Source of the DNA: Fomitopsis serialis | Lineage: Eukaryota > Basidiomycota > Agaricomycetes > Polyporales > Fomitopsidaceae | Length of the DNA: 64,000 nucleotides | Direction: 5' to 3' | NCBI RefSeq assembly: GCF_022376445.1 | Contig: NW_025954994.1 | Location: forward strand, 248,001-312,000 | Shown: in pieces, positions 47,878 through 59,949 of the stretch | Layout of the letters: each line of letters starts with the position of its first letter | Position numbering within the stretch: position 1 is the stretch's first letter | The notes under the pieces: generated by a model | What the model was told of the DNA's origin: nothing | The model's database searches: none | The model's input: the letters and a program-made list of their open reading frames with translations, nothing else | Made by a program: the position numbers and the translations under genes

Positions 47878-50800
47878 ATGGCACGCGGCTCTTTTGGGGG
47901 CGCGAGGGGAAGAGGGAGGGGTACATCCCGGTTTGGTACCCGTGGTAGCACATCCTATCGAGGTGGACGTGGCAGAGGAAGAGGAAGAGGAAGAGGACGA
48001 GGTGGCGCGCCGACGGATGCTCAGCCCCAGCGCGAAGAGGACGGCACCCAACTCGCGGAACGATTTGAACAAGTGGATCTCAACGACGAGGTTGACGAGA
48101 AACTTGGGTTCGCGCGCATCTCGGAGGGACCAAGGAGAGAGGGATGGTTGATCAATATGCACCCTGTGAGTCCGTCTTACTATGTCTCGTCTACATAGAG
48201 CGCATCATCCTATATCTGCACGTCATCGAAAAGAGCGACGTCAGAGATATGAACCAAGCGATGGAAATCCCGTTCCTCGACATGCACGTTGCTTCGTACA
48301 TCGAGCCTCTACTCGCCGAGACCACAATGATCCAACTGTTCACATAATGGGTGTCGCGCACGCGCATGACGGGAAATTTGTTTGGTTTTTTTGGCTGGCT
48401 CCGGCACCATCGCTCGATGGATGCTGCTCTCTGAGGCGTGGTCACGTATCTCTGCCCACACTTCTTCCCCGTCGCCGCATCGACTACTGAAAAGCTGACA
48501 CAATATGCAGACACTTGTCAAAGACGCCGACTGGCCGTCAGGGAAGGCGGCTGTAGACTTCTACTTTATACAAGACGATGGAGGGATGTTCAAGTGCACC
48601 CTGCAGTATGAACCGTACTTTTACATTGCTTGCAAGGTACGCCTATAGTCAATCAACACTTCCACTTCTAACGTAACGCGGCAGACTGGCATGGAGACGA
48701 TCATTGAAGAGTGGCTGATGAAGAAGTACGAGGGCCACATATGCCGCATCACTCGAGAGCGAAAGGAGGACCTACAACTGCCAAACCATCTCATGGGCCA
48801 TCGCCGGTTATACCTGCAGATCCATTTTCGAAACGTGTCCGACCTCCTCGCTGTCAGGCGGGATCTGATGCCGCTCGCGCTAGCCAACAGTGCGAAACTC
48901 GATGCTGTGGATGCCTATGCTGAAGTGGTGAATTCCACAGCGAATGCGACCACCTCAATCGAGATCGAGGGTGTGTGGGACGCCGAGGCAGGCCTTCTCG
49001 GGGTGGACGGGCGGGTCGCGACAAGGACCCGCGCGAGGGTATCATCGACATCCGCGAGTTCGACGTGCCCTACTACTTGCGAGTCGCAATGGACAACGAG
49101 ATCCGTGTGGGTCTGTGGTATGCAGTGACGTTCACGGCGGGACAGCCAGCATTCAATCAGCTCGTGGAGCGTGTCAAGCGTGCGGACCCAATCGTGATGG
49201 CGTACGATATCGAGACGACGAAGGCACCGCTCAAGTTCCCCGACCAGCAGATCGACCAAGTCATGATGATTTCGTACATGATCGACGGCCAGGGATTCCT
49301 GATCACGAATCGTGAGATCGTCAGCGAAGACATCGAGGATTTCGAGTACACGCCGAAGGAGGGGTACGAAGGTCCTTTCACGGTGTTCAACGAAGCGGAC
49401 GAGGTACATAGACCTACTCGCCGTATGAGCTTCTCCAAGCTGATATCTTCGATAGGCAGCAACCATTCAAAGGTTCTTCTCGCATATCCAAGACGTGAAG
49501 CCTACTGTCATGGCGACGTTCAACGGAGACTTCTTCGACTTTCCCTTCCTCTGCGCCCGTGCCAAGATTCATGGCATCGACTTGTTCCTCGAGACGGGCT
49601 TCGCCAAGGATTCCGAAGATGAGTTCAAGAGCCGCGGTTGTGTCCATATGGACTGCTTCCGATGGGTGAAGCGCGACTCGTACTTGCCCCAGGGTAGTCA
49701 AGGTTTGAAGGCTGTGACGACAGCGAAGCTGGGTTACGACCCTATCGAGCTGGACCCCGAGCTGATGACGCCGTGGGTGTTTACACTCCCTCTGTATCGT
49801 GTAGTAAATAACGACTTCGCACCAGGTATGCGATGGAGCAGCCCCAGACCCTTGCTCAATACTCCGTCTCCGATGCGGTGGCGACGTACTATCTGTACAT
49901 GAAATACGTGCACCCCTTCATCTTCTCGCTATGCAACATCATCCCCTTGTGTCCGGACGAAGTTCTAAGGAAGGGAACCGGGACACTGTGCGAGACCTTG
50001 CTAATGGTAGGTGTGCTCGCCATGGTGTTCCACCTGGTTCTGACGATATCCTTAGGTCGAAGCCTTCCGCGGGAAGATTATCATGCCAAACAGACACGAA
50101 GAGGAGCACGGGAGCATGTATGAAGGACACCTGCTCGCATCTGAGACCTACGTCGGGGGACACGTGGAAGCCCTTGAAGCTGGTGTTTTCCGCAGCGACA
50201 TCGAAACGGATTTCAACATCGAGCCTCCAGCAGTCCAAAAGGTATGGCGTTCAGCTCTTGGCGTAAATTTGTCTCTCATTGTTTGGTAACAGCTTATTGA
50301 CGAGCTCGACGCTGCTCTAATATTCTGTATCGTCGACGAATCGAAGGCGTCCCTCGAAGATATCACGAACTACGGTGAAGTCAAAGGCCAGATTCAGGCC
50401 GCACTCGAGGAAATGCGTGATAGCCCCATACGGGAGGACAAGCCGCTGATCTACCATCTCGACGTTGCAGCCATGTACCCGAACATCATGTTGTCAAATC
50501 GTCTCCAGCCCGATTCAGTGGTAGACGAGGCCGTATGTGCCGTCTGCGACTTCAACAGACCCGGAAAGACGTGCGATCGGCGGATGACGTGGGCGTGGCG
50601 TGGCGAGTTCTTCCCTGCCCGCCGAGACGAGTTCAACATGATCAAGCACGCGTTGAACCAGGAGACGTTCCCTCCCAAAAAGCCTGGCGCTCCTCAGCGC
50701 AAATTCGTCGATCTTACTCCGGCGGAGCAGACGGCCCTTCTTCACAAGCGTCTTGGCGACTACTCGCGCAAGGTGTACAAGAAGATCAAGGACACTAGGG

Positions 50801-53800
50801 TCGAGAACCGAGAGGCTATCATATGCCAGCGCGAAAACCCCTTCTACATCGACACCGTACGTCGCTTCCGTGATCGTCGCTACGAGTACAAAGGGTTGCA
50901 CAAAACGTGGAAGAAGAACCTCGACGCCGTCCTGGTGGAGCAGCGGTCGATCGCTGAAGTCGACGAGGCCAAGAAGATGATCGTTCTCTATGATTCCCTT
51001 CAGCTTGCCCACAAGTGTATTCTCAACTCGTTCTATGGATACGTCATGCGCAAGGGTGCTCGTTGGCACTCTATGGAGATGGCGGGCATCACTTGCCTGA
51101 CGGGCGCGACTATCATCCAGATGGCCCGGCAGCTTGTAGAGCAGATCGGCCGCCCCCTCGAACTCGACACTGACGGTATCTGGTGTATGCTTCCCGGCAT
51201 CTTCCCAGAGAACTTCCAGTTCAAGCTGGCGAACGGCAAGACGCTAGGCATCTCGTACCCATGCACGATGCTCAACCATCTCGTCCACGCCCAATTCACG
51301 AACCATCAGTACCACGACCTCGACCCCGTAACGGGAGAGTACAATGTTCACAGCGAGAACTCTATCTTCTTCGAGCTCGACGGTCCCTACAGGGCTATGA
51401 TCCTGCCGTCCTCGAAGGAGGAAGATAAGTTGCTGAAGAAGCGTTACGCCGTCTTCAATGACGACGGATCTCTCGCTGAACTGAAGGGCTTCGAAGTGAA
51501 GCGTCGCGGGGAGCTGCAGCTTATCAAGATCTTCCAATCGCAGATCTTCGAGCGATTCCTGCTCGGGGAGACGACTGCAGACTGCTATGCTGCTGTCGCA
51601 CAAGTCGCCGATCGCTGGCTGGACGTTCTGTTCAGCAAGGCCGAGAACCTTCCGGATGAAGAGCTGGTCGAGCTCATCGCTGAGAACAGGAGCATGTCGA
51701 AGACCTTGGTGGAGTATGCGGGGCAGAAGTCGACGTCTATCAGTACAGCGAAGCGTCTAGCTGAATTTTTGGGAGACCAAATGGTTAAGGACAAAGGCCT
51801 CGCTTGCAAGTTCATCATCTCCTCGCGTCCCCAAGGCGCGCCAGTCACCGAGAGAGCTGTTCCTATCGCAATCTTCTCTGCCGAAGACAGCGTCAAGCAG
51901 ACTTACCTTCGCAAGTGGCTGAAGGACAACAGCCTCACCAACTTCGACATTCGATCGATACTGGACTGGGAGTACTATATCGAGCGCCTCGGGTCCGTCA
52001 TCCAGAAGCTCATCACTATCCCGGCAGCTATGCAGAAGGTCAACAATCCAGTCCCTCGTATCAAACACCCTGACTGGTTGCATCGACGTGTGGTGGCGAA
52101 GACGGACAAGTTAAAACAGCGCAAGGTCACTCAATTCTTCATCACGAAGCCTGACGATGCACCACCCGACGATATTGAAGATGCCGGGACTAAGGCGGTT
52201 GTCGTCAGCGGCCGACAGCGACTAACAGTCGTGACTCGGAAGCCACCCCCGCGGGAAGAGAGCCCGGAGCTCATCGAGGAAACACGAGACCTGCCTCACC
52301 CGTCAGTAGATTACCGCGGGTTCATCGCACGCTTGGGTGTCACCTGGAGACGTCGGGCCAGAGGGGAGGGTGACACCTCTGTACCAAAAATGTTCTCGGG
52401 CGTCCAGCCCAAGACGCGAATCAACTCTAAATGGGACATCGTCCAGTTCCGCCCAACGAGGGTTCCCGGTCGGTTCACTATGTGGCTTTCGGTTGGCGGG
52501 GACCTTTTCTCTATCCCTCTTCGAATTCCGCGCGAATTCTACATCCATTTACGCAACCCGGCAAAGGCGGGTCAGTTCAGCAAGGACATGTACGCATGCG
52601 ACAAGGTCGTCCGCGGATTGCCGAGGGATAAGCCATGTGCGAACCTGTACAAGATATCTGTGCGCGAGGAGACGTACATCGATGGTCAGGAGCACTTCAT
52701 CGACCTGACGAATGATCCGAATGTGGATGGCGTCTTTGAGATGCAGGTTAGTTCTTGATCTTGCGGCTATGGTCGACTACAATGAGTTTTCTAATCAACT
52801 GTCTCTAGTTGCCTCTTGACATGCGGGCCTTGCTCAGGTTGGGGAAGACATGCATGACCAATGTTCTCGGCATGGCACTCAACAAGGCGGAAACGGTCGG
52901 CTTCGACCTGGGGCAACTCGACCGGATCATCACAACCTCGACCAAGCACAAGTATTTGAACGAAGGGAGGGACGGGAAGTTCATCTTCCTGTACCACGCC
53001 TGCTCAAGCAGCGCGCCGATACATGTCTTCGCCCTTTTCACTCCAGGCCAAGCACGGTTGCATATCGTTGATCCCGCTACTCGACGGCAGCCGATACCGC
53101 GACTTGCTGAGGTCTACCGCGACCAGTACAGCAAACGACAGCAGACGATCGGATCCAGCGTTGCCTACTCGTATCAAGATTCATGCGAGTTCACCAACAC
53201 ATATCACGGTACGGACGTAGCCGCCCTGAAGGCTGTCTCCCGCGAACTAGGCTTGATGGAGAACCAGTCTTACACCGTCGTCATCTCTTCTAGCAAGGAG
53301 CAAACGTACTTCGACGCATATGTTCCGAAACTGGTCAAGTTCCCGGTCTGTCGATGCCGAAGACGAAGGTCGCGCACACCCTGGATGTGTTCCCGTGGCA
53401 GACAAACGTCGCGCAGAAGATGGTGAACCGATATCTCTCTTTGGGCAACTGGCTTGCTCGCGTAATCGCGCTCGCCAACTACTATGACGTGCCTGTCGGC
53501 CACATCGACGGTGACCAACCCCTGCTGCTGGCGGACGTCGATTCGCCCGCAGGCTGATGGAGCACGACTTCGTTCTGTGGTGGTCGCCCGGGAACCGACC
53601 GGATCTCGGGGGAAGCGAGGAGGACGCCCGGCCTACGGAGGAGCTGCCGAAGACGGAGTTCATGTCTCCCGGCTGCTACTCCAACGTCTGCCTGGAAATC
53701 ACAGTGCGCAACTTGGCCGTCAACTCCGTGCTGCACTCCATGATGGTGAACGAACTCGAAGGAGCAGGAGGCGCGACGGCCTTCGACTCGTCGCACACCC

Positions 53801-55276
53801 TGGATGAGTACTCTGGCGCAGATACACAGCGCGACTTGACCCTCGGAGACTCGAACGTTTCTCCGCAGATGTTCTCGATCCTCAAGAACATGGTGAAAAC
53901 TTGGCTCCTGGACAAGATCCAAGGCAACTTCGAGAGCCCGGCGACGATCGCGATTGACCACTTCTGGCGATGGATCAGCTCGAAGTCCTCCTGCATGTAC
54001 GACCCAAGCCTTCATCGGTTCATCCACGGCCTGATGCGCAAGACGTTCATTCAAATGCTTGCCGAGTTCAAGCGCCTGGGCTCGCACGTCGTGTACGCCG
54101 ACTTGGGCCGGATCCTGCTTGTCACGTCCAAGCCGCCCGGCACCGCGCACGCCTACGCTACATACATCACGACCGCCGTGACCTCGCATGAGTTGTTCCA
54201 ACACGTCTACCTACGAACGGAGCGCTTCTATGACTTCCTGCTGTTCATGGACCAGGCGAACCTCGGCGGCGTCGTATGCGAGGACCCGCTCGCGATCGAC
54301 CCTCCTGAGGAAATCTGCATCGAGATGCGTTGGAACATCGAGACCTTCCTACCCCCTGTTATTCAGCGCGACTTCCGGAACGTCGTACGCTTCTTCCTGG
54401 TGGAGCTCTTCCGGACATGCCAGAAGCTCAGGGAACGAACAGGGTACCTCTGCGGGTCCTGCCTAATGGCGCGCCGGATGCCACTCAGCGCGACGTGGCG
54501 AAGACGCAGGAAGTCGAAGCGAGCCGCGAATTCATCTCCCGTAGGCTGACGCGCAAGCTCCTCAAGGCCGTCGGCAGCATCCAGGACCGGTATCGGGAAG
54601 CTGTGATGGACGAGGATGCTCTGGCACAATGGGAATTCCCGGTGTTGCCTGGGTCGCACTTGAACATGACCAACCCGATCCTTGAGTTCGTGAAGTTCTC
54701 TTGCGCAGTGTACGCGCTTGCGAAGGAGTACCAGATGAGGTCGACCTCCTGAAGCGTAACCTCCTCGACCTCGTCGGTGTCCGGGAGTTCGCGAGCGAGG
54801 CTGCCTTCCACAGCCCATGCGAGCCCCTTATCCTGTCGAACGTGCCTTGCCGACACTGTGATGCCCTCCGAGACTTTGACTTCTGCCGAGACCCAGAGCT
54901 CCTTCCAAACAACCTCGAGGTGAATGCGCGGTGGCTCTGCGGTAATTGCGGTGGCGAGTACGATCGTACGATGATTGAGTTCGCCCTGATGGACATCGTA
55001 TGGGATCTCGAACGACGGTTCTCCCAGCAAGACCTCCGATGCGGGAAGTGCAAGCATATACGATCCGACAACTTATCGCGCCACTGTGGATGCTCCGGAA
55101 GTTACCAGCTGACGACGAACAAAGCTGATGTGCGTCGGAAGCTGCGGACTATCGTCAATGTATCGATCGCCCATAATTTGAATCGTTTGAAGGTCTGTCT
55201 GGCAGCAATGTGCGTTTTCCGGTCGCTAATCACCGCTTCACAGGAATGCTCGCAAACTGTACTCACGCACTGGTAG
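47878..55276 (+). CDS. POL2: DNA polymerase epsilon catalytic subunit (nine exons, about 2230 aa)
   Basis: Leading-strand replicative polymerase with 3'-5' proofreading. Exons: 47878-48165, 48511-48636, 48685-49403, 49456-49772, 49826-50006, 50056-50241, 50293-52746, 52809-55192, 55244-55276. In order: RG-rich N-terminus; exonuclease motifs [30 protein letters not shown] and [13 protein letters not shown]; polymerase motif [20 protein letters not shown]; motif B region [16 protein letters not shown]; motif [11 protein letters not shown]; a PIP-like box QRKVTQFF; the inactivated B-family C-terminal half ([12 protein letters not shown]); and two Cys clusters ([13 protein letters not shown] with [11 protein letters not shown], then [20 protein letters not shown]). 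Exon 3 is 719 nt and exon 8 is 2384 nt; adding one and four bases restores phase. The shifts are near 49000, 53350, 53550, 54440 and 54735. The restored length fits yeast Pol2 (2222 aa). All catalytic residues are present, so I treat it as a working gene with sequence errors. Confidence 0.95.
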
Positions 55277-55279
55277 CCG

Positions 55280-56130
55280 GATTCTACGTACTACATTTTA
55301 CCCCATTGTCGTCGCTGTCGTCTTGCATCGCATTCTGTATTGTACTAGATCTGTAGCATTAGACACCACATCTCCACGTCGACAATTCATTCATGCCCGT
55401 ACACTTACACCGGACCACGAAACTGGCCATGCATGACCCTACGACGTGCCCTCTGCCGTCTGTGTAAAATGTTGGGTATGAGACTTTCTACTTAGTGGTT
55501 ATTGAAAGTGTCCTATGAACACGACTCCTCCCCTATATCCGCGCGCGGTGCCGCGTCAGGAGGAGGAGGAGGGTATTCACCAGGTCCTAGACTGGGTTCG
55601 ACGCGCCTGTGGCTGAAAGATCGGGCCGCGATCTCGGTGGTGCCGCCTGTCTGCACGTCGACTCGGGTGACATTGTCTTGCATTCACCCCAGCTTTGTGT
55701 TGCAGATTCAGCCTGGCCCTCTCACCTATCCGGAACCTGATTGACCTGTCTGTCGCCCTATATGGCGCAATGTCTGCGGAAGAGCGACCTCTGTAGCAGT
55801 GCATACATCATTCAAGTCACCACCGAATCTGCCATGCCGTGGCAACGAATCCCGACAATCCCTATCGCGCAACTCTGAACCATGGCGCGGAAATTCGGAC
55901 TTTCCTTGCTCATACAGGGAGACCCAGGATGAGTGGTCAATGCAGAGCAGTCTCGTCTAACAATTGAATGGCGCTTCGTGTCTCAGTACAATGCATGAGC
56001 TCGATAGCGACGTGGCGGCTCACTTTGACACAGTGACTCGTACGTGCCATGCATTGTTCTTAATCCTGCTTCCTTCTTTTCTTGTGATGGCCCATTGGAC
56101 CCGTCTGCGCTTGCCAGAAGGTTGCCTCAG
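55280..56130. other. Intergenic 3' of POL2
   Basis: No gene or repeat recognised. Short frames only. Confidence 0.4.
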
Positions 56131-56132
56131 GG

Positions 56133-56140
56133 TATAAATA
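56133..56140 (+). promoter_or_regulatory. TATA box of the 56.2 kb candidate gene
   Basis: TATAAATA within GGTATAAATACCCC, 61 nt upstream of an ATG at 56201. Confidence 0.5.
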
Positions 56141-56200
56141 CCCCTTCGCGTCGTGTTCCCTGCGTCGAAATCAGCTCTCACCGCCCCGTTTCTTCTGGGC

Positions 56201-56781
56201 ATGCCATCCTATCTGCTCCTCTGCCACTCGGCGCGATACTCTCCTCTCTCTACAGCGATGTGGTGTTTTCTGTACTCGTTACTATTCCTTCTAACCAACA
56301 TTCGCGTCAAAGCGCTCGTCTGTGGCGTTGACTTCGACGAAGGATGGCAAACAGTACTTCAGGGTAAGTCTTTGCTATCTATTGACCTTTAGACTGACTG
56401 GCAGTGTCGTCGTTTCAGTGGCTAGCCTACCGGCCAGCGCACTACGCAGCACTGTTCGACCGAAGGCAGGCGCTTCAAGTCCTTAAGCGTCGCAGCGGGC
56501 ATTCACCAATCCTGCACCAGCCGTGTACGCCGTACGTTCCACTGGGAATCTCATGTGGAAATCAGAGAAGTGTCGTGGAGTATCGCCTACTCGGGCTTCC
56601 ACTGGTCATCAGCAGTGCTCCGCCGGCGGTCCCCGGGCAGGGACTTGTTCATCGACAGCCCAGTCCGGACGGCCTCGCACCTCAGTCGCCTACAAGTGTG
56701 TGCCAGTTCAACTTCGTTTGTTTGGACTCCTTGACGCTCGACTGGCGTAGAGCTCACCTCGGACGGCTGAGGCATCGGTGA
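56201..56781 (+). CDS. Candidate small protein with N-terminal hydrophobic segment
   Basis: I do not recognise it. Exon 1 starts MPSYLLLCHSARYSPL and has a hydrophobic stretch MWCFLYSLLFLLTNI, then VKALVCGVDFDEGWQTVLQ. A donor GTAAGT at about 56365 and a CAG acceptor at about 56404 join it in phase to SSFQWLAYRPAHYAALFDRR, continuing without a stop to 56781. A TATA box at the right distance and a phase-keeping intron favour a real gene; lack of any homology cue keeps confidence low. It could be a secreted or membrane-anchored protein. Confidence 0.35.
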
Positions 56782-56789
56782 CAACGGCC

Positions 56790-57180
56790 CGCCGACATCT
56801 GTACCCGGGCGCGGAGAGTCTGTCTGCGAAAACGAGGCCGAGGCGTCATTGAGAGCCTAGTATGAAGACCGCGATGCAAACTCCGGGATTCGCGGCCCCT
56901 TAGGATGATGAGGAGACGTTCGAGCCCGCAGTCATCGTTGCTGTTCATGCGGTCAAAAGTACCGACACACGGAGGCGCGTCGAGGAACGTAAGTGTCGTA
57001 TGACGAAGCTTGGGAACACGGATGTTAACCTCGCTTCACCGCAGGCGGACTGGCCTTCGCGAAAAACGCAGAGCGAGGCGATAGCACGCGGACAACCACT
57101 CTAGCGACGGCTCTGCCACAGCGTCGTCCCCCTCCCCCGAGTCAACCTGGGTCGGTGCCCATATCTGTACAGGACTTCAC
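56790..57180. other. Intergenic, nothing recognised
   Basis: No motif seen on either strand. Confidence 0.3.
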
Positions 57181-57189
57181 CACCGTTAA

Positions 57190-57960
57190 ATGCCTCGTTC
57201 GGAAAACGCTACCGCTTTCCTTCGACGTCAGAAGGTTACACGTCGATCATCAGACCGCTCAAGAGCAAGCTTCCGAAGCACTCGAGCACTGTTCGCGGGG
57301 CCGACGACACCTGCTTCTCAGCAACCACCGATGATATCTCGGCACATATGCAGCTCGTCCAGGACGCGCCCCCGTTTCCCTGCGCCATTGAAGGGTGCAC
57401 TGCATTAATCACTCCGACGAGGGAGGGGCCTGAGGAGCACTCGGGCACTGTTCGCTGGGTCGATGGCGACTCATACATCCTCGACAATCCCGACCCTCGA
57501 TTCTGCCCATGGCCGGAATGCAGGATTCATTTGAGAAGACGAACAGACGCGACTGCGTCATATCCTGGAGTACCACGGGTCCTTCGCGACGTACCGTTGC
57601 CTAGTCTGCCACCGGGAGGTATCATGGGTGAACCGCAGCATGAGGAGGCATGTGGCTGACTGCCTCAGGAAGTGAGTGAATTGACGAGATTTTCGCGATA
57701 CAGATGCTGATTCATGTTCACCGTAGACAGGCAGGGAAAACCCCAGTACGTCGACCTACTTACGGCACGTCAGCCCGGATCCCAGAGCCCACGTTTCCGC
57801 AGTGCGTCTTCGCGATGCCCACAGGACGCATCAATGAGATGCGCCACTGACACGCATCACGACGTCGACCATAGGATATCCAGTCATAGCATCCGGCACG
57901 GGGACAGCGCGAAGTGCGGCATGAGAAAGCATGTAAACGGCTTTCTCACGAAGTGAGTGA
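57190..57960 (+). pseudogene. Zinc-finger-like relic Z3
   Basis: Related to Z1 and Z4. One frame reads FPCAIEGCTALITPTREG, then SYILDNPDPRFCPWPECR. The next module (RHILEYHGSFATYRCLVCHR and MRRHVADCLRK) is in another frame and ends at a GTGAGT donor near 57672. A second, shorter fragment (KCGMRKHVNGFLTK, again followed by GTGAGT) lies near 57920, as if part of the exon was duplicated. No start exon found. Confidence 0.5.
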
Positions 57961-58269
57961 AGTGACGAGATATCCGCGACGCCGATGCTCACTCGTCTAC
58001 GTGTGTCACAATAGGGAAAGGTCCATTCAGTATTCCTAGTAAGCTTCACAACACATCGACGAGGCGGCTCGGCCAACCTGACTGGAGCCTAACAGCTTCC
58101 CGCAAACTTCCTTTCCAACCCTGCTGCCGCCTCCGGCCCCCCTACCTGGTAGCCGTCTATCAGCTCGTCGTACCCCGTAGCCGTGACGGGCACGACAATG
58201 GTCGTTCGGATGACCTAGACGATTTTGACAAAATAGAGGGTATTACTTCGGTCCCCACCCCTACGGAAG

Positions 58270-59810
58270 ATGACCTCGACACTTATAAGTACACAGCTTG
58301 CGTTGGTCTCAACATTGATCGCTCCCTTCGTGGCCACAGAACCCTATACCGCCTGCCCCTCGACCCTTTGTGCCTATGGCTTCCGCGACTGGAGATCACG
58401 GCCACACGCTCTGTGCCTATCCAGTAAGCTCAGCGACGCTTTGACCGAGGGCCGAGCTGACGGGATTCAGCAGCTTCAACGCGCAAAACACCCTCCCAGT
58501 CCTGCAGCAGCGCCCGGTCGTCCCGCCCACCGCCCTGCAACCTACCTTCACCTTCTCGTACCCCATACCCGGCAGAGTCACGGCCACCAACGTAGGGCAC
58601 GCGCACCACTTCCCTCCGTAAGTCTTAGCGAAACTTCACCAAGTGGCCCACCTAATCGGGTCTCAACAGCTACTATGGTCAGCGCCCTGCCATGCATCAG
58701 CCGTTATGCCCTATTCGGTCCCGCAGGTTATGGTGATCCACCGGCTCCTGTGGCCGCGGGGCCTTCCACCATGACCACCACAACCTCAGTGGCCCGCCCT
58801 TCAAGGGGGAGACGTATCGAATCTCCGGCCTCCAGGCCCGAGTCTGTGGCCATGCCTACGACGAACCCCGCGACATCCGACGACATTGAACCGTATATGT
58901 AGCGACTCGGGATCCCGCCCACATTGTGTGTGGCGTAGTTCGCTGTACACGGTCAATCGTAAATACGAAGCAAGGCTACGACGTCACCTCCAAGTGACTC
59001 ACTCACGCCCCGACGGCAGCAGTATTTTGGACAGCGCGGAGGTCCGCTATTGTCCGTGGGAGTGCTGTGGTCGGATTGATTTGCGGGGAGAACCATGGGA
59101 GGCCTAGTCTGCTATGCGACGAAGTACAGACAATGAGGGAGAGGAGCATGGTGGCACACGTGAAATTATGTCGGAAGCAGTGAGTGTGAGGCATCCCAAC
59201 GTCTACGATTTGTACTAATCCGAGCTGTACCACAGACAGGCCAAAAATGGAGCTAAGCCTCACGCAGAGATGTCAACGCCGGACGATTCGGATCACAACG
59301 AACGCCCCGACTCGGAACCCTCCAGCAGCTCAACCACCTCTCCGGTCACAGCGCCTGCTGTGTCCTGTGACGCTCATACAGGCTCCTTCGGGCTGCAGCC
59401 ACCATCGAGATGCGGGCGTATGACCTCTGACAGCCAGGTGGGGCTGAGCCAGGGCGGGGGGATGGACGACCTCAACCGAGGCTCCAACGGTGCCATGCAC
59501 GTATGTGATCGTCGGGTTCGCACAGGATAGGACCGAAGTTGAAAATACGACCGACTCGGAGGACGGAGAAAATTCAGTGGCAGTCAAGACGGGAACTCCT
59601 GTTCTGGCGGCCTCGTGGCCACTGTCCAGGACACCGTAGGCGTCGACGAGCAACACTATATCACGGCGGGCGCACCCACGATGCGGACTCCTGACCCACC
59701 GCTGTTCAGCCTTCCCGCCCCGGGCCCTGACGTGCTCGAGGAGTTCTTGAGTAATCTTTTCCCGGAGGGTATTTGCGTAGCCTGGGCCTCCTGTTGACGT
59801 TGCGTCTGCA
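58270..59810 (+). pseudogene. Zinc-finger-like relic Z2, inverted copy of Z1
   Basis: Aligns with Z1 and its 5' flank in inverted orientation: CCCTTCGTGGCCACAGA at about 58324 matches the minus strand near 46377, and LQRAKHPPSPAAAPG-type sequence follows in both. Where Z1 reads QYMEQLGIPPT, Z2 has a stop codon (PYM-stop-RLGIPPT, about 58901). The first Cys/His module is partly deleted, while SHSRPDGSSILDSAEVRYCP-like sequence remains in shifted frames. The acidic C-terminal part survives as GLVATVQDTVGVDEQHYITA and DPPLFSLPAPGPDVLEEFLS. A real stop plus deletions support decay rather than sequencing error alone. Confidence 0.6.
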
Positions 59811-59949
59811 TCGTTGTCTGGCTCTTCCCTCTGTGGCGAAACAATCAACGACGACACAGGGATCCGCAGAAGACACGTACGAAGCCTCGCTGACGGTTTC
59901 CCGCAGGCCGCCTCCGCGCGAGAGCACAACTTGCATATACCACCTATCC

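Noticed and set aside
47878..55276. POL2 as a pseudogene
   Set aside because: All catalytic, exonuclease and Cys motifs are intact, introns are in phase, and only five single bases are missing over 7.4 kb; error is more likely than decay.
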